Source of the DNA: CAYSLU01 sp964431965
GTDB lineage: Bacteria; Verrucomicrobiota; Kiritimatiellia; CAIKKV01; CAYSLU01
DNA length: 42,710 nucleotides
Reading direction: 5' to 3'
Assembly (NCBI GenBank): GCA_964431965.1
Contig: CAYSLU010000040.1
Location: forward strand, 1-42,710
Shown: one piece after another, positions 30,254 through 42,710 of the stretch
Position numbering within the stretch: the first letter of the stretch is position 1
How the letters are laid out: every line of letters starts with the position of its first letter
The notes under the pieces: model-generated
What the model saw: only the letters and a program-made list of their open reading frames with translations
Database searches by the model: none
Told to the model about the DNA's origin: nothing
Translations under genes and position numbers: made by a program

Positions 30254-31561
30254 ATGCACGCTGGAGCATCGAAAATCGACATCACGCCGGCCGGACCGGT
30301 GTGGCTGGACGGCATGATACGGGCGAGCCGGTCGACGGGGTGTCACGACCCGATCTACGCGAAGGCGCTGGCCCTGTCGCGCGACGGGACTCTGGCCAAC
30401 TGCTTCGTGATTGTGTCGGTGGACATTTGCACCCTGGGCACGCCGGATTCGCGGCTGGCGCGCGAGGCGGCGGCCCGGGCGACCGGCGTGCCGGCGGACC
30501 ACATCATCATCGCCACGACGCACACGCACTCCGCCCCGGCGACGTTCGGGTACTTCAACCCGAAGGAGGAGGGATATGTCGCGGGACTGCGCGAGCAGCT
30601 GACGGCGGTCATCCGCGAGGCCGTGGATTCCCTTGCGCCGGCTGAGGCGTGCGTCGCGTCCGGGCGGGAAACCACGATCAGCAACTATCGACGCCTGCTC
30701 GCCGACGACGGGCATGTGGTGATGAACTGGGAACCGTATCCGCCGGAGAAGCTGAAGGGGCCGCTTGGGGTGATCGATCCCGAGGTTGGCGTGCTGATCG
30801 TGCGCCCGGCCGGCGGGCGAGGCGCGGCCATAGCCGTTCTGTTCAACCACGCCGGTCACCCGAACGTCCTGTCCGGCGACAACCTCCTGATCAGTGCCGA
30901 CTATCCGGGGTTCTCGGAGCAGCAGGTGGAGAAGCGCTACGGGGGGATTGCGATCTTCGTCAACGGGGCCCAGGGGACGATCGACATCGACGGGCTCAAG
31001 GATCGCGACTGGAGCGGCCGGGAGCGGGCCGGCGGCGCGCTGGCTGACGCCGTGTCGGAGGCCATCGAGGCGATGACGGCGCCGGGCGCCGCCGATGTGC
31101 GCGGTGCGTCGGTGGAGTACAGCATTCCCGCCCGCCGGATCACGGACGCGGAGCTGGAATGGGCGGAGCGGATCCTGAAGGTGACGGGCGGGCGGATCGA
31201 GCCCAAGGTCGATGGGGTGGGCGACGACTACAAGGCGCTGCTGTACCGGCGCCTGCGCGCCGCGCAGGAAGCGCCGATCGGCGTGAGCCAGACCTGCGTG
31301 GCCATATCCGACAGCGCCTGGGTGAGCGTCCCGTGCGAGCTGTTCTCCGAGGTGGGGTCGGCGATCAAGCGAAGGAGCCCATTTGCGCGCACGTACGTGG
31401 TCGGCCTGGCGAACGGCGCCATCGGCTACGTGCCCACGCGCGAGGCCATCGCGCAGGGCGGATACGAGGTCGATACCCGCGAGGTGGACGACGGCGCGGC
31501 CGAGCTGATCGAAGCGCAGAGCCTCGAGCTGCTGCGGCGGGTGCATGCTGAAATGAAGTGA
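30254..31561 (+). CDS. Neutral/alkaline ceramidase-fold amidase (N-terminal-domain type)
   Basis: The protein has 435 residues. It starts HAGASKIDITPAGPVWLDGM, the usual opening of neutral ceramidase N-terminal domains. ATTHTHSAPATFGYFNP carries the metal-binding H-T-H-S motif, and FNHAGHPNVLSGDNLLISAD a further conserved histidine segment. The C-terminal part has ISDSAWVSVPCELFSEVGSA. True neutral ceramidases are exported and longer, with a C-terminal domain. This protein has neither a signal peptide nor that domain, so an amide other than ceramide (for example an N-acyl sugar) is plausible. AAGGA lies 7 bases before the ATG. GH1 follows after 20 bases. Confidence 0.85.
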   Translation: MHAGASKIDITPAGPVWLDGMIRASRSTGCHDPIYAKALALSRDGTLANCFVIVSVDICTLGTPDSRLAREAAARATGVPADHIIIATTHTHSAPATFGYFNPKEEGYVAGLREQLTAVIREAVDSLAPAEACVASGRETTISNYRRLLADDGHVVMNWEPYPPEKLKGPLGVIDPEVGVLIVRPAGGRGAAIAVLFNHAGHPNVLSGDNLLISADYPGFSEQQVEKRYGGIAIFVNGAQGTIDIDGLKDRDWSGRERAGGALADAVSEAIEAMTAPGAADVRGASVEYSIPARRITDAELEWAERILKVTGGRIEPKVDGVGDDYKALLYRRLRAAQEAPIGVSQTCVAISDSAWVSVPCELFSEVGSAIKRRSPFARTYVVGLANGAIGYVPTREAIAQGGYEVDTREVDDGAAELIEAQSLELLRRVHAEMK

Positions 31562-31581
31562 AACGAGAGGAGGACGAACCG

Positions 31582-32934
31582 ATGAAGTTCCCGAAGGGAT
31601 TCGTGTGGGGTGCGGCGGCCGCGTCATACCAGGTCGAAGGCGCGGCGTACGAGGACGGGAAGGGCCTGTCGGTGTGGGACACGCTCTGCCGGAAACCGGG
31701 CGCGATCTGGAACGGGCATACGGGCGACGTGGCCTGCGATCACTACCACCGCTACCGCTCGGACGTCGCGCTGATGAAGCGCATCGGGCTCAAGGCGTAC
31801 CGGCTGTCCATCTCGTGGCCCCGGGTGATGCCGGACGGCGTGGGCCGGGTGAACGAGAAGGGCATGGCCTTCTATGACCGCCTCATCGATGCGCTCATTG
31901 CGGCCGGCATCCAGCCGTTCGTCACGCTGTTCCACTGGGATTACCCGTACGCGCTCTACCAGCGCGGCGGATGGCTCAACCGCGACAGCGCCGACTGGTT
32001 CGCGGAGTACGCCGCCGTGGTTGTCAGCCGGCTGTCCGACCGCGTGCAGCACTGGATGACGCAGAACGAGCCGCAGTGCTTCATCGGGCTGGGACACGAG
32101 TCGGGCGGCCACGCCCCCGGCCTCAAGCTGCCGGAGGCGGAGTGGCTGCAGGCGGCGCACCACGCGATGCTGGCGCACGGCCGGGCGGTGCAGGCCATCC
32201 GGGCCGCGTCGCGCGTGCCATGCCGGATCGGCTATGCGCCGGTGGGGGCCGCGGCTTACCCGGAGACCGAGCGGCCGGCCGACGTGGCGGCGGCGCGGCA
32301 GCAGATGTTCAGCGTGCGGGCGAAGTCGGTGTGGAACAACGCCTGGTGGATGGATCCGATCTTCCTCGGGCGCTACCCCGAGGACGGGTGGAAGCTGTTC
32401 GGAGCCAGCGTGCCGAAGGTCGAGCCGGGCGACATGAAGACCATCCGGCAGAAGCTGGACTTCTTCGGGGTCAACGTGTATCGGGGCGGGTGCGTCCGCC
32501 GCGGGCCGGACGGGCGGCCGGAGGACGTGCCGCTCAAGGCGGGGCACCCGCTTACGGCGTTCCACTGGGAGGTCACGCCCGAGGCGCTGTACTGGGCGCC
32601 GCGCTTCTACTACGAGCGCTACAAGCTGCCGATCTACGTCACCGAGAACGGCATGGCGAACACCGACTGGATTGCGCTGGACGGGAAGGTTCACGATCCG
32701 CAGCGGATCGACTACACCCAGCGGTACCTGCGCGCGCTGGGGCGCGCGGTCCGGGACGGCGTGGATGTCCGCGGCTATTTCCACTGGTCGATCATGGACA
32801 ACTTCGAGTGGGCGGAGGGGTACAAGCAGCGGTTCGGGATGATCTACGTGGACTACCCGACTCAGCGGCGCATCCTCAAGGACTCCGCGCACTGGTACAG
32901 CCGCGTGATCCGGACGAACGGCGCGATCGTGTGA
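31582..32934 (+). CDS. Glycoside hydrolase family 1 (beta-glucosidase-like)
   Basis: The protein has 450 residues, the normal size. It starts MKFPKGFVWGAAAASYQVEG, the GH1 N-terminal signature. The acid/base is Glu163 in MTQNEPQCF and the nucleophile Glu355 in YVTENGMANTD; RLSISWPRVMPDG and LFHWDYPYAL fit the barrel strands. FHWSIMDNFEWAEGYKQRFG is the substrate-binding end segment. Retaining beta-glucosidase or beta-galactosidase activity on disaccharides is expected, in the cytoplasm. GAGAGGAGG sits 9 bases before the ATG at 31582. It is the last gene of the same-strand run and converges on the PocR-AraC gene. Confidence 0.95.
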   Translation: MKFPKGFVWGAAAASYQVEGAAYEDGKGLSVWDTLCRKPGAIWNGHTGDVACDHYHRYRSDVALMKRIGLKAYRLSISWPRVMPDGVGRVNEKGMAFYDRLIDALIAAGIQPFVTLFHWDYPYALYQRGGWLNRDSADWFAEYAAVVVSRLSDRVQHWMTQNEPQCFIGLGHESGGHAPGLKLPEAEWLQAAHHAMLAHGRAVQAIRAASRVPCRIGYAPVGAAAYPETERPADVAAARQQMFSVRAKSVWNNAWWMDPIFLGRYPEDGWKLFGASVPKVEPGDMKTIRQKLDFFGVNVYRGGCVRRGPDGRPEDVPLKAGHPLTAFHWEVTPEALYWAPRFYYERYKLPIYVTENGMANTDWIALDGKVHDPQRIDYTQRYLRALGRAVRDGVDVRGYFHWSIMDNFEWAEGYKQRFGMIYVDYPTQRRILKDSAHWYSRVIRTNGAIV

Positions 32935-32996
32935 CCGGCCGGTCCGGGCGCGCGCGATCGAGTGGCCGGGGGGGCGGTCCGGAGGCGCCCCGCCGG

Positions 32997-34220
32997 TCAC
33001 TCGGCGTCCGGACTGGGGCTGCGGCGGGTCCTGCGATAGCGGGCGGGGGTGATGCCGGCGACCCGGCGGAAGTGCCGCGTGAAGTAGCTTTGGTCGCCGT
33101 ACCCGACCTCGTAGGCGATCTCGGTGCAGCTCTTGTCGGTCGCCTCCAGGAGCCGCTGGGCGTTCTGCACGCGGACCTGGTGGATGACCTGGAGCATGCT
33201 GCGGCCGGTGTGCCGCTTGACCAGGTGCGCCAGGCGGAACGGGCTGAGCCCGACCTCGCGGGCCACGTCGCGCAGCGAGATCGGCTTCATATACTGCCGG
33301 GAAACGAAGTCGAGCGCCCGGCTGACCTTGTCGTTGGACCGGTTGAACCCCTGGAGGTAGATTGCCTCGATGAAGTCGTCGAGCGCCTGCGTGAGCACGC
33401 GCGAGAGCTCCTCGAAGTCGGGCGCCTCGATGAGCCGGCGGATCCACTGGTACTCCTGCTCGATGATGTGGCCGAGCATGGGGCTGTCCTCGACCGCGGC
33501 GCGCGTGAGGTAGCCGATCATCTCGACCGCGCGGGCGCGCAGCACCACGAGCTCGGGGGAGCTCAGGTACATGGCCGCCAGCGTCTCGTTCAGCACCTGC
33601 CGGGCCCCGTTGCGGTCGCCCGACTTGATCAGCGACAGCAGGACGCGCTCCTTTTCGAAGGGGTAGGCGGTGGTCACCCCGCGCCGCTTCTGGTCTTCGA
33701 TCGCCTGGGCGATCTGCTGCTGCTGCTGGACCTTCAGCTGGTTCTCGTCCATCAGCAGCGGCTTCCATCCACTGTACTGGTAGAAGGTGCGCTTCAGGAA
33801 CTGCGCGGCCTCGTTGATGCGGTCGGGGGTCCAGACGGGAAGCCGGCCGACATAGGCTTCGGCCTCAGGCGCTGGCATGCCCAGCGCGACGAGGGACCGG
33901 ACGTTCTTGCTGACCGTCTCCGGCGTGCGGGCGGTGAGGACTTCGCCTCCGGCCAGCCCGCCGTGCACGATGCGCCGGTCCTCGAGCGCGACGATGGCGC
34001 AGGCGATCGAGTCCGCGATCGAGAAGACATACGGCTCGCCCCAGTTCACGCTCTCGTGAAGCGCGTACCGCCGCGACCGGCGCACGCGCGCGAACTGGGA
34101 GAGCCGGTCCGTCCGGTTCGCCACGCGGCCGGAGAGATCGACGTGGGCGGGGCGCACGCCGTACAGCCGGTGGTACTCCCGGCCGATATCCGTGATCATG
34201 CGCTTGGAGAGTACAGCCAC
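32997..34220 (-). CDS. AraC-family regulator with PocR-type sensory domain
   Basis: The protein has 407 residues. The N-terminal 200 or so, opening near GREYHRLYGVRPAHVDLSGR and including RYALHESVNWGEPYVFSIAD, match the PocR ligand-binding domain. A Gln-rich helix (LKVQQQQQIAQAIEDQKRRG) and a helical middle follow. The last 100 residues carry the two AraC helix-turn-helices (ISLRDVAREVGLSPFRLAHL and SCTEIAYEVGYGDQSYFTRH). The GTG at 34220 was chosen for GGCGGAGGA about 8 bases upstream. PocR domains sense small molecules and are linked to cobalamin and propanediol genes. It is divergent from the corrinoid protein gene. Confidence 0.88.
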   Translation of the reverse strand: MAVLSKRMITDIGREYHRLYGVRPAHVDLSGRVANRTDRLSQFARVRRSRRYALHESVNWGEPYVFSIADSIACAIVALEDRRIVHGGLAGGEVLTARTPETVSKNVRSLVALGMPAPEAEAYVGRLPVWTPDRINEAAQFLKRTFYQYSGWKPLLMDENQLKVQQQQQIAQAIEDQKRRGVTTAYPFEKERVLLSLIKSGDRNGARQVLNETLAAMYLSSPELVVLRARAVEMIGYLTRAAVEDSPMLGHIIEQEYQWIRRLIEAPDFEELSRVLTQALDDFIEAIYLQGFNRSNDKVSRALDFVSRQYMKPISLRDVAREVGLSPFRLAHLVKRHTGRSMLQVIHQVRVQNAQRLLEATDKSCTEIAYEVGYGDQSYFTRHFRRVAGITPARYRRTRRSPSPDAE

Positions 34221-34412
34221 TGATTCGTCCTCCGCCGGTCCGCCCGCCGCCCGAAAACCGGCCCGAATATACGGATCTTGTGCAACAAATGTCAAACTGG
34301 CAGCAAGATCGTGCCAAAATGGGGCTTGATCCGACTATTTCAGTCCATTGGCCGGTGCTACCGTCTGCGTCATTAATCGGGCGACAAAAGCGCCTGACCA
34401 AGGAGGATGAGG

Positions 34413-35051
34413 ATGAGCGGCATTCTGGAGCAGATCTGCGAGAACCTGATCAAGGGCAAGGCCAACGACGTCAAGGCGCTGGTTCAGAAGGCCGTTGACG
34501 AGAAGATCCACCCGGGCGACATCCTGAACAAGGGTCTGCTGGCCGGGATGAGCACGATCGGCGAGCGGTTCAAGAAGAACGAAGTCTATGTTCCGGAAGT
34601 CCTGATCGCGGCCCGCGCGATGAAGGCCGGCATGGAGATTCTGAAGCCCCTGCTGGCGGCGGCGAAGGTGGAGCCCGTCGGCACCGTCGTCATCGGCACG
34701 GTGAAGGGCGACCTGCACGACATCGGCAAGAACCTCGTCGGCATGATGCTCGAGGGCGGCGGCTTCCGGGTGATCGACGCCGGCATCAACGTCGAGCCGC
34801 AGAAGTTCCTTGAGCTGGCCCGCCAGAACAAGGCCCAGCTGATCGGCGCCTCCGCGCTGCTGACGACGACGATGACGAACATGAAGGACATCGTGCTGGC
34901 GGTGAAGGGCTCCGACATGAACGGCAAGCTGAAGGTCATGATCGGCGGCGCGCCGGTGACCCAGGCGTTCAGCGACGAGATCGGCGCCGACGGGTACGCC
35001 CCGGACGCGGCCTCGGCCTCGGACCTGGCGAAGAAGCTGACGAAGAAATAG
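34413..35051 (+). CDS. Stand-alone corrinoid (B12-binding) protein of methyltransferase systems
   Basis: The protein has 212 residues. The first 90 form the helical cap (LNKGLLAGMSTIGERFKKNE, VYVPEVLIAARAMKAGMEIL). The rest is the Rossmann-like B12 domain with the axial-ligand motif GDLHDIGKN (His102) and the later IGASALLTTTM and KVMIGGAPV loops. It carries a methyl-corrinoid between a substrate methyltransferase and a second one that takes the methyl group. AAGGAGG sits 7 bases before the ATG at 34413. No partner methyltransferase is nearby. A strong terminator follows, so it is probably transcribed alone. Divergence from PocR-AraC suggests that regulator controls it. Confidence 0.92.
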   Translation: MSGILEQICENLIKGKANDVKALVQKAVDEKIHPGDILNKGLLAGMSTIGERFKKNEVYVPEVLIAARAMKAGMEILKPLLAAAKVEPVGTVVIGTVKGDLHDIGKNLVGMMLEGGGFRVIDAGINVEPQKFLELARQNKAQLIGASALLTTTMTNMKDIVLAVKGSDMNGKLKVMIGGAPVTQAFSDEIGADGYAPDAASASDLAKKLTKK

Positions 35052-35084
35052 CACCTCCCCGACGGCGGGGTGCGCGATACGGTC

Positions 35085-35122
35085 AAACGGGCCGAGGGTT
35101 CGCCTCGGCCCGTTTGCTTTTT
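35085..35122 (+). terminator. Rho-independent terminator of the corrinoid protein gene
   Basis: A perfect 13-base stem, AAACGGGCCGAGG (35085-35097) with CCTCGGCCCGTTT (35103-35115), loop GTTCG, is followed by GCTTTTT. A smaller hairpin (CCCCGACGGCGGGG) precedes it. Confidence 0.92.
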
Positions 35123-35234
35123 CCGGGTTGGCCGGGCCAAGCCGAGCGCGCCTGCCGACCGGGTCCGGAGTGCGGGCTTGCCGCCCGGGGGGAGGCGCGG
35201 GATAATCTCACCCTCGATGGGATGGGAGCACGCT

Positions 35235-39765
<4,531 letters not shown>

Positions 39766-39773
<8 letters not shown>

Positions 39774-41193
39774 GCCGGGCGGATTCCAGGAACACGAGCG
39801 CCAGGACCCGGGGTACCGGCCGCGCGACGAGCGGGTAGGCGACTTCAAGGGCGTCGAGCTTCGCCTCTCCGAGGAGGAGCTGCGCCAGCAGGCGGCGCGG
39901 TGCATGGACTGCGGCACGCCGTTCTGCCACGGATGCGGGTGTCCGCTCTCCAACTGCGTGCCGGAGATCAACGACCTGGCCTACCGGGGCCGCTGGCGCG
40001 AGGCGCTCGACATTCTGCTCGCGACCAACCGGTTCCCGGAGTTTACGGCCCGCGTGTGTCCGGCGCTCTGCGAGGGATCGTGCGTGCTGGGCATCGACCG
40101 GCAGCCGGTGGCGATCCGGCAGATCGAGCTGGCCGTGATCGAGACCGCCTTCGAGAAGGGGCTGCTGCGGCCGGAGCCGCCCGAGCGCCGCCGCGACGAG
40201 CGGGTGGCGGTCATCGGCTCCGGCCCGGCCGGCCTGGCGGCGGCCGACGCGCTCAATCGGTCGGGGTTCCGGGTGACGGTGTACGATCATGCCCGCAAGC
40301 CCGGGGGCATCCTCCGGTACGGGATTCCGGACTTCAAGCTGGAGAAGTGGATCATCGACCGGCGGGTCCGGCTGATGGAGGACGAGGGCGTAGCGTTCGA
40401 GCTGGGCGTCGACGTGGGCATCGACCTGTCGTACCGCTATCTCGCGAGCCGGTACGCAGCGGTGTGCCTGGCGGCCGGCGCGCGTGAGCCGCGCGACCTG
40501 AAGGTGCCGGGGCGCGAGCTCACGGGCATTCATTTCGCGATGGAATACCTGATCCAGCAGAACCGCCGCAACGCCGGGGAGCCGATCGACGGCACGGAGA
40601 TCCGGGCGGACGGCCGCTCCGTGGTGATCATCGGGGGCGGGGACACGGGCTCGGACTGCCTGGGCACGGCGCTCCGGCAGAACGCGAAGCACGTGCTGCA
40701 GATCGAGATCCTGCCGCGCCCGCCCGAGGAGCGCGCGCCGGGGACTCCGTGGCCCGCGTGGCCGTACCAGCTGCGGGAATCGAGCAGCCACCTCGAGGGC
40801 GGCGAGCGGCGCTGGAGCGTGCTGACGCGCGAGTTCGCGGGCGAGGGCGGGGCCGTGCGCCGGCTGCGGGCGATCGGCGTGGAATGGGAGCTGGATCACG
40901 GCCGACCCATGCGGATGCGCGAGATGCCGGGCACGGAGTTCGAGGTCGACGCGGACCTCGTGCTGATCGCCATGGGTTTCACCGGGCCGCGCCGGGGGCC
41001 GATGATCGCGGATCTCGACTTGGCGTTAGACCCGCGCGGCAACGTGAAGCGCGATGCCGACAACATGACCAGCGTTCCCGGCGTGTTCGTGACCGGCGAC
41101 ATGGCGCAAGGCGCGTCGCTGGTCGTGCGTGCGATCGCCGACGGCACCCGGGCGGCGGGCGGAATCGCACGCTACCTCGACCGGCCGCACTGA
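39766..41193 (+). CDS. gltD: Glutamate synthase (NADPH) small subunit
   Basis: The protein has 475 residues. It passes electrons from NADPH through FAD and Fe-S clusters to GltB. The N-terminus holds the cluster cysteines: RCMDCGTPFCHGCGCPLSNC and RVCPALCEGSCVLG. FAD binding is at VAVIGSGPAGLAAADALNRS and NADPH binding at VVIIGGGDTGSDCLGTALRQ. The C-terminal VPGVFVTGDMAQGASLVVRA is the second FAD segment. The start overlaps the end of gltB by 8 bases, so the subunits are translationally coupled. The MFS gene converges on it. Confidence 0.97.
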
Positions 41194-41202
41194 AAATGCG
41201 TG

Positions 41203-42420
41203 TCAGTCGTTCGCGGTCCCCGTGCGCGGAACCATGGACGTGAAGACGAGCATCAGGACGGCAACGGCGGCGGCGGCGACGAAGACGCTGCTGTGACCGT
41301 GCTTCATCCATAGCAGCCCGCCGAGGCTCGGGATGGACATCGACACGGCGTGATTGATGGAGATGCCGAGCGAGAGCGTCGGCGACACGTGGTCGGGCCG
41401 GATGGCGATCTTCGACAGATAGGTTGACCGCGCCATGTCCACCCCGAACAGAAGCTGGTCGGCGACGTAGCACGTGAGCAGGACTCCGAGCGCGAGGGCC
41501 TGGCTCGACAGGAGATAGGCGAACCCATAGCCGATGCAGACGAGAAAGACGCAGACGGAGTCCGTCATGAGGACCGCCCGTTCGCCGAAGCGGTCGATGG
41601 CCTTGCCGAGCGCGGGCTGGAACAGCACGCCGATCACCGCGGCCACCATCCAGAGCTGGGCAAAGATGTAGGCCGGCTGGTGAAAGATCTTCACCAGCAC
41701 CCACGGGCCGAACGTGATGAAGATCTGCTTGCGGGCTCCGAAGAGGAACGCCAGCGTGTAGTAGAGCCAGTATCGGCGCTCCCACACGAACCGGGGCCGC
41801 TGCAGGTGCGCGCCCGGCAGACGCATCCGGCTGAACGCAACGGCCGCCAGGAGAGCCGCGGCGCCCCCGACTGCAAACGTCCAGACATACCCCAGCCGCA
41901 GGTAGCGCATTCCGATCAGGACCAGGCCGCATCCGATGAAGGCCGCCGCGATGCCGGCGCCCTGGACCTGGCCCAGGCGCCGTCCCTTCTGCTGCGCGTG
42001 CGCCAGCTCCATGCTGACGGATGACTGGATGGGCATGAGCAGATGCGCGCCGATACTCCAGAGCACCAGGGAGGCGAGCATCGGGTGCCAGTGCGCGCCA
42101 AAGAAGGCCAGGCCGAGCATCCCGAGGCCAACAGCCAGTGCGGAGGCGGAGGCGATGAGCGTCTCCGGGAGGAAGAAGAGCAGGCCGGCGAACACGGCAA
42201 CAAGGAAACCCGGAAGCTCGCGCGGGAATTCGACAAAGCCGCGCGTGTCCGCGCCGATCGAGAACGTGTCGTTCAGGAAGTTGTTGAACGTGGTCTCGAC
42301 GATTCCGCCGGCCATGCCGACGAACACGACGCCAACGAGGAACAGCTTCAGCTGCGGATTCATACCCCGCAGTCGGACCGCCGCGTCTCTCAACGCTTTC
42401 ACGGGCCGAGAGTATGGCAT
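41203..42420 (-). CDS. Major facilitator superfamily transporter
   Basis: The protein has 405 residues from the ATG at 42420, with about twelve apolar helices (the first LKLFLVGVVFVGMAGGIVET, others such as LPGFLVAVFAGLLFFLPETL and VLLTCYVADQLLFGVDMARS). The loop with FQPALGKAIDRFGERAVLM resembles the MFS motif-A-type G-x-x-x-D-R-x-G(R/E)R loop between helices. The substrate is unknown. An ATG at 42363 would skip 19 charged residues and is an alternative start. The gene converges on gltD with a 9-base gap, and no terminator is seen there. The remaining bases to the right edge (42421-42710) show no gene I can support. Confidence 0.85.
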   Translation of the reverse strand: MPYSRPVKALRDAAVRLRGMNPQLKLFLVGVVFVGMAGGIVETTFNNFLNDTFSIGADTRGFVEFPRELPGFLVAVFAGLLFFLPETLIASASALAVGLGMLGLAFFGAHWHPMLASLVLWSIGAHLLMPIQSSVSMELAHAQQKGRRLGQVQGAGIAAAFIGCGLVLIGMRYLRLGYVWTFAVGGAAALLAAVAFSRMRLPGAHLQRPRFVWERRYWLYYTLAFLFGARKQIFITFGPWVLVKIFHQPAYIFAQLWMVAAVIGVLFQPALGKAIDRFGERAVLMTDSVCVFLVCIGYGFAYLLSSQALALGVLLTCYVADQLLFGVDMARSTYLSKIAIRPDHVSPTLSLGISINHAVSMSIPSLGGLLWMKHGHSSVFVAAAAVAVLMLVFTSMVPRTGTAND

Positions 42421-42710
42421 CCTGCCGCTTGCTGCAAGGCGCGGGGCGTCGCCCGCATCCCCGCCAGGCGGGAAGGCTTCCGTTGGCCGGTTCGATAGAG
42501 GCGCTTGCCCCTGCTTTGGCGCCAAAATTGAGCAGTGGCCGTACGATTTTGGACACGAGGACTCCGGGGGGACGGCTCAATCCAACCTGCGGACGCCATT
42601 TGCGGGTGCCCGGGCTGATTAGCGGGCTCGTCCGTCATGCTTTTGCCTCTTTTCGGGCGCTTCCGGGTTTGTGGGGGGATTTCGGATTGGCTCGGGCGTG
42701 ATCTGGGTAG

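Overview
The window is GC-rich bacterial DNA, probably a scaffold from a metagenome-assembled genome because it carries a run of ten Ns at 14465-14474. No rRNA or taxonomic marker is present. The gene content (PocR-AraC regulator, sialidase-like and ceramidase-like enzymes, Gfo/Idh/MocA protein, DUF401, stand-alone corrinoid protein, glycine-rich surface protein) suggests a PVC-type lineage such as Kiritimatiellota or Lentisphaerota. This assignment is inference.

Layout. (1) 1-4470 is compact, very GC-rich backbone: a partial CBS/MgtE-like protein, a TIM-barrel protein of unknown role, gcvH and lipB, a DUF401 permease and a dCMP deaminase. (2) A tmRNA gene (4618-4973) follows, with an N-terminally truncated tyrosine integrase whose frame ends inside the tmRNA 3' end. 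This is the classic signature of an island inserted at ssrA. (3) About 4974-23400 is accessory DNA with lower GC. Intact genes (GH5, DUF72, FKBP fusion, ADP-ribosylglycohydrolase, lipoprotein, heparinase-like lyase, GNAT, CsbD, glycine-rich surface protein, HPr, alpha/beta hydrolase) lie among at least seven gene remnants, several with internal deletions. It also holds a dispersed GTACGGCGCCGTAC palindrome, an IS21 remnant, and an integron-type cassette whose upstream attC is interrupted by a group II intron. (4) 23516-34220 looks like backbone again: a TonB-dependent receptor, then a same-strand run of an anchored protein, two sialidase-fold proteins, a Gfo/Idh/MocA oxidoreductase, a neutral-ceramidase-fold protein and a GH1 glycosidase. 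A PocR-AraC regulator closes the block. (5) 34413-42420 holds a corrinoid protein with a strong terminator, gltB-gltD and an MFS transporter.

How the parts fit. GcvH and LipB form a carrier/octanoyl-transferase pair. The TonB receptor plus the 25.9-32.9 kb run could take up and process a glycoconjugate, but the enzymes lack signal peptides and so look cytoplasmic. The PocR-AraC regulator is divergent from the corrinoid protein and could control it, the glycoside block, or both. GltBD supplies glutamate. The most unusual features are the intron-in-attC arrangement, the palindromic repeat family with one copy inside a coding gene, and the cluster of internally deleted genes.
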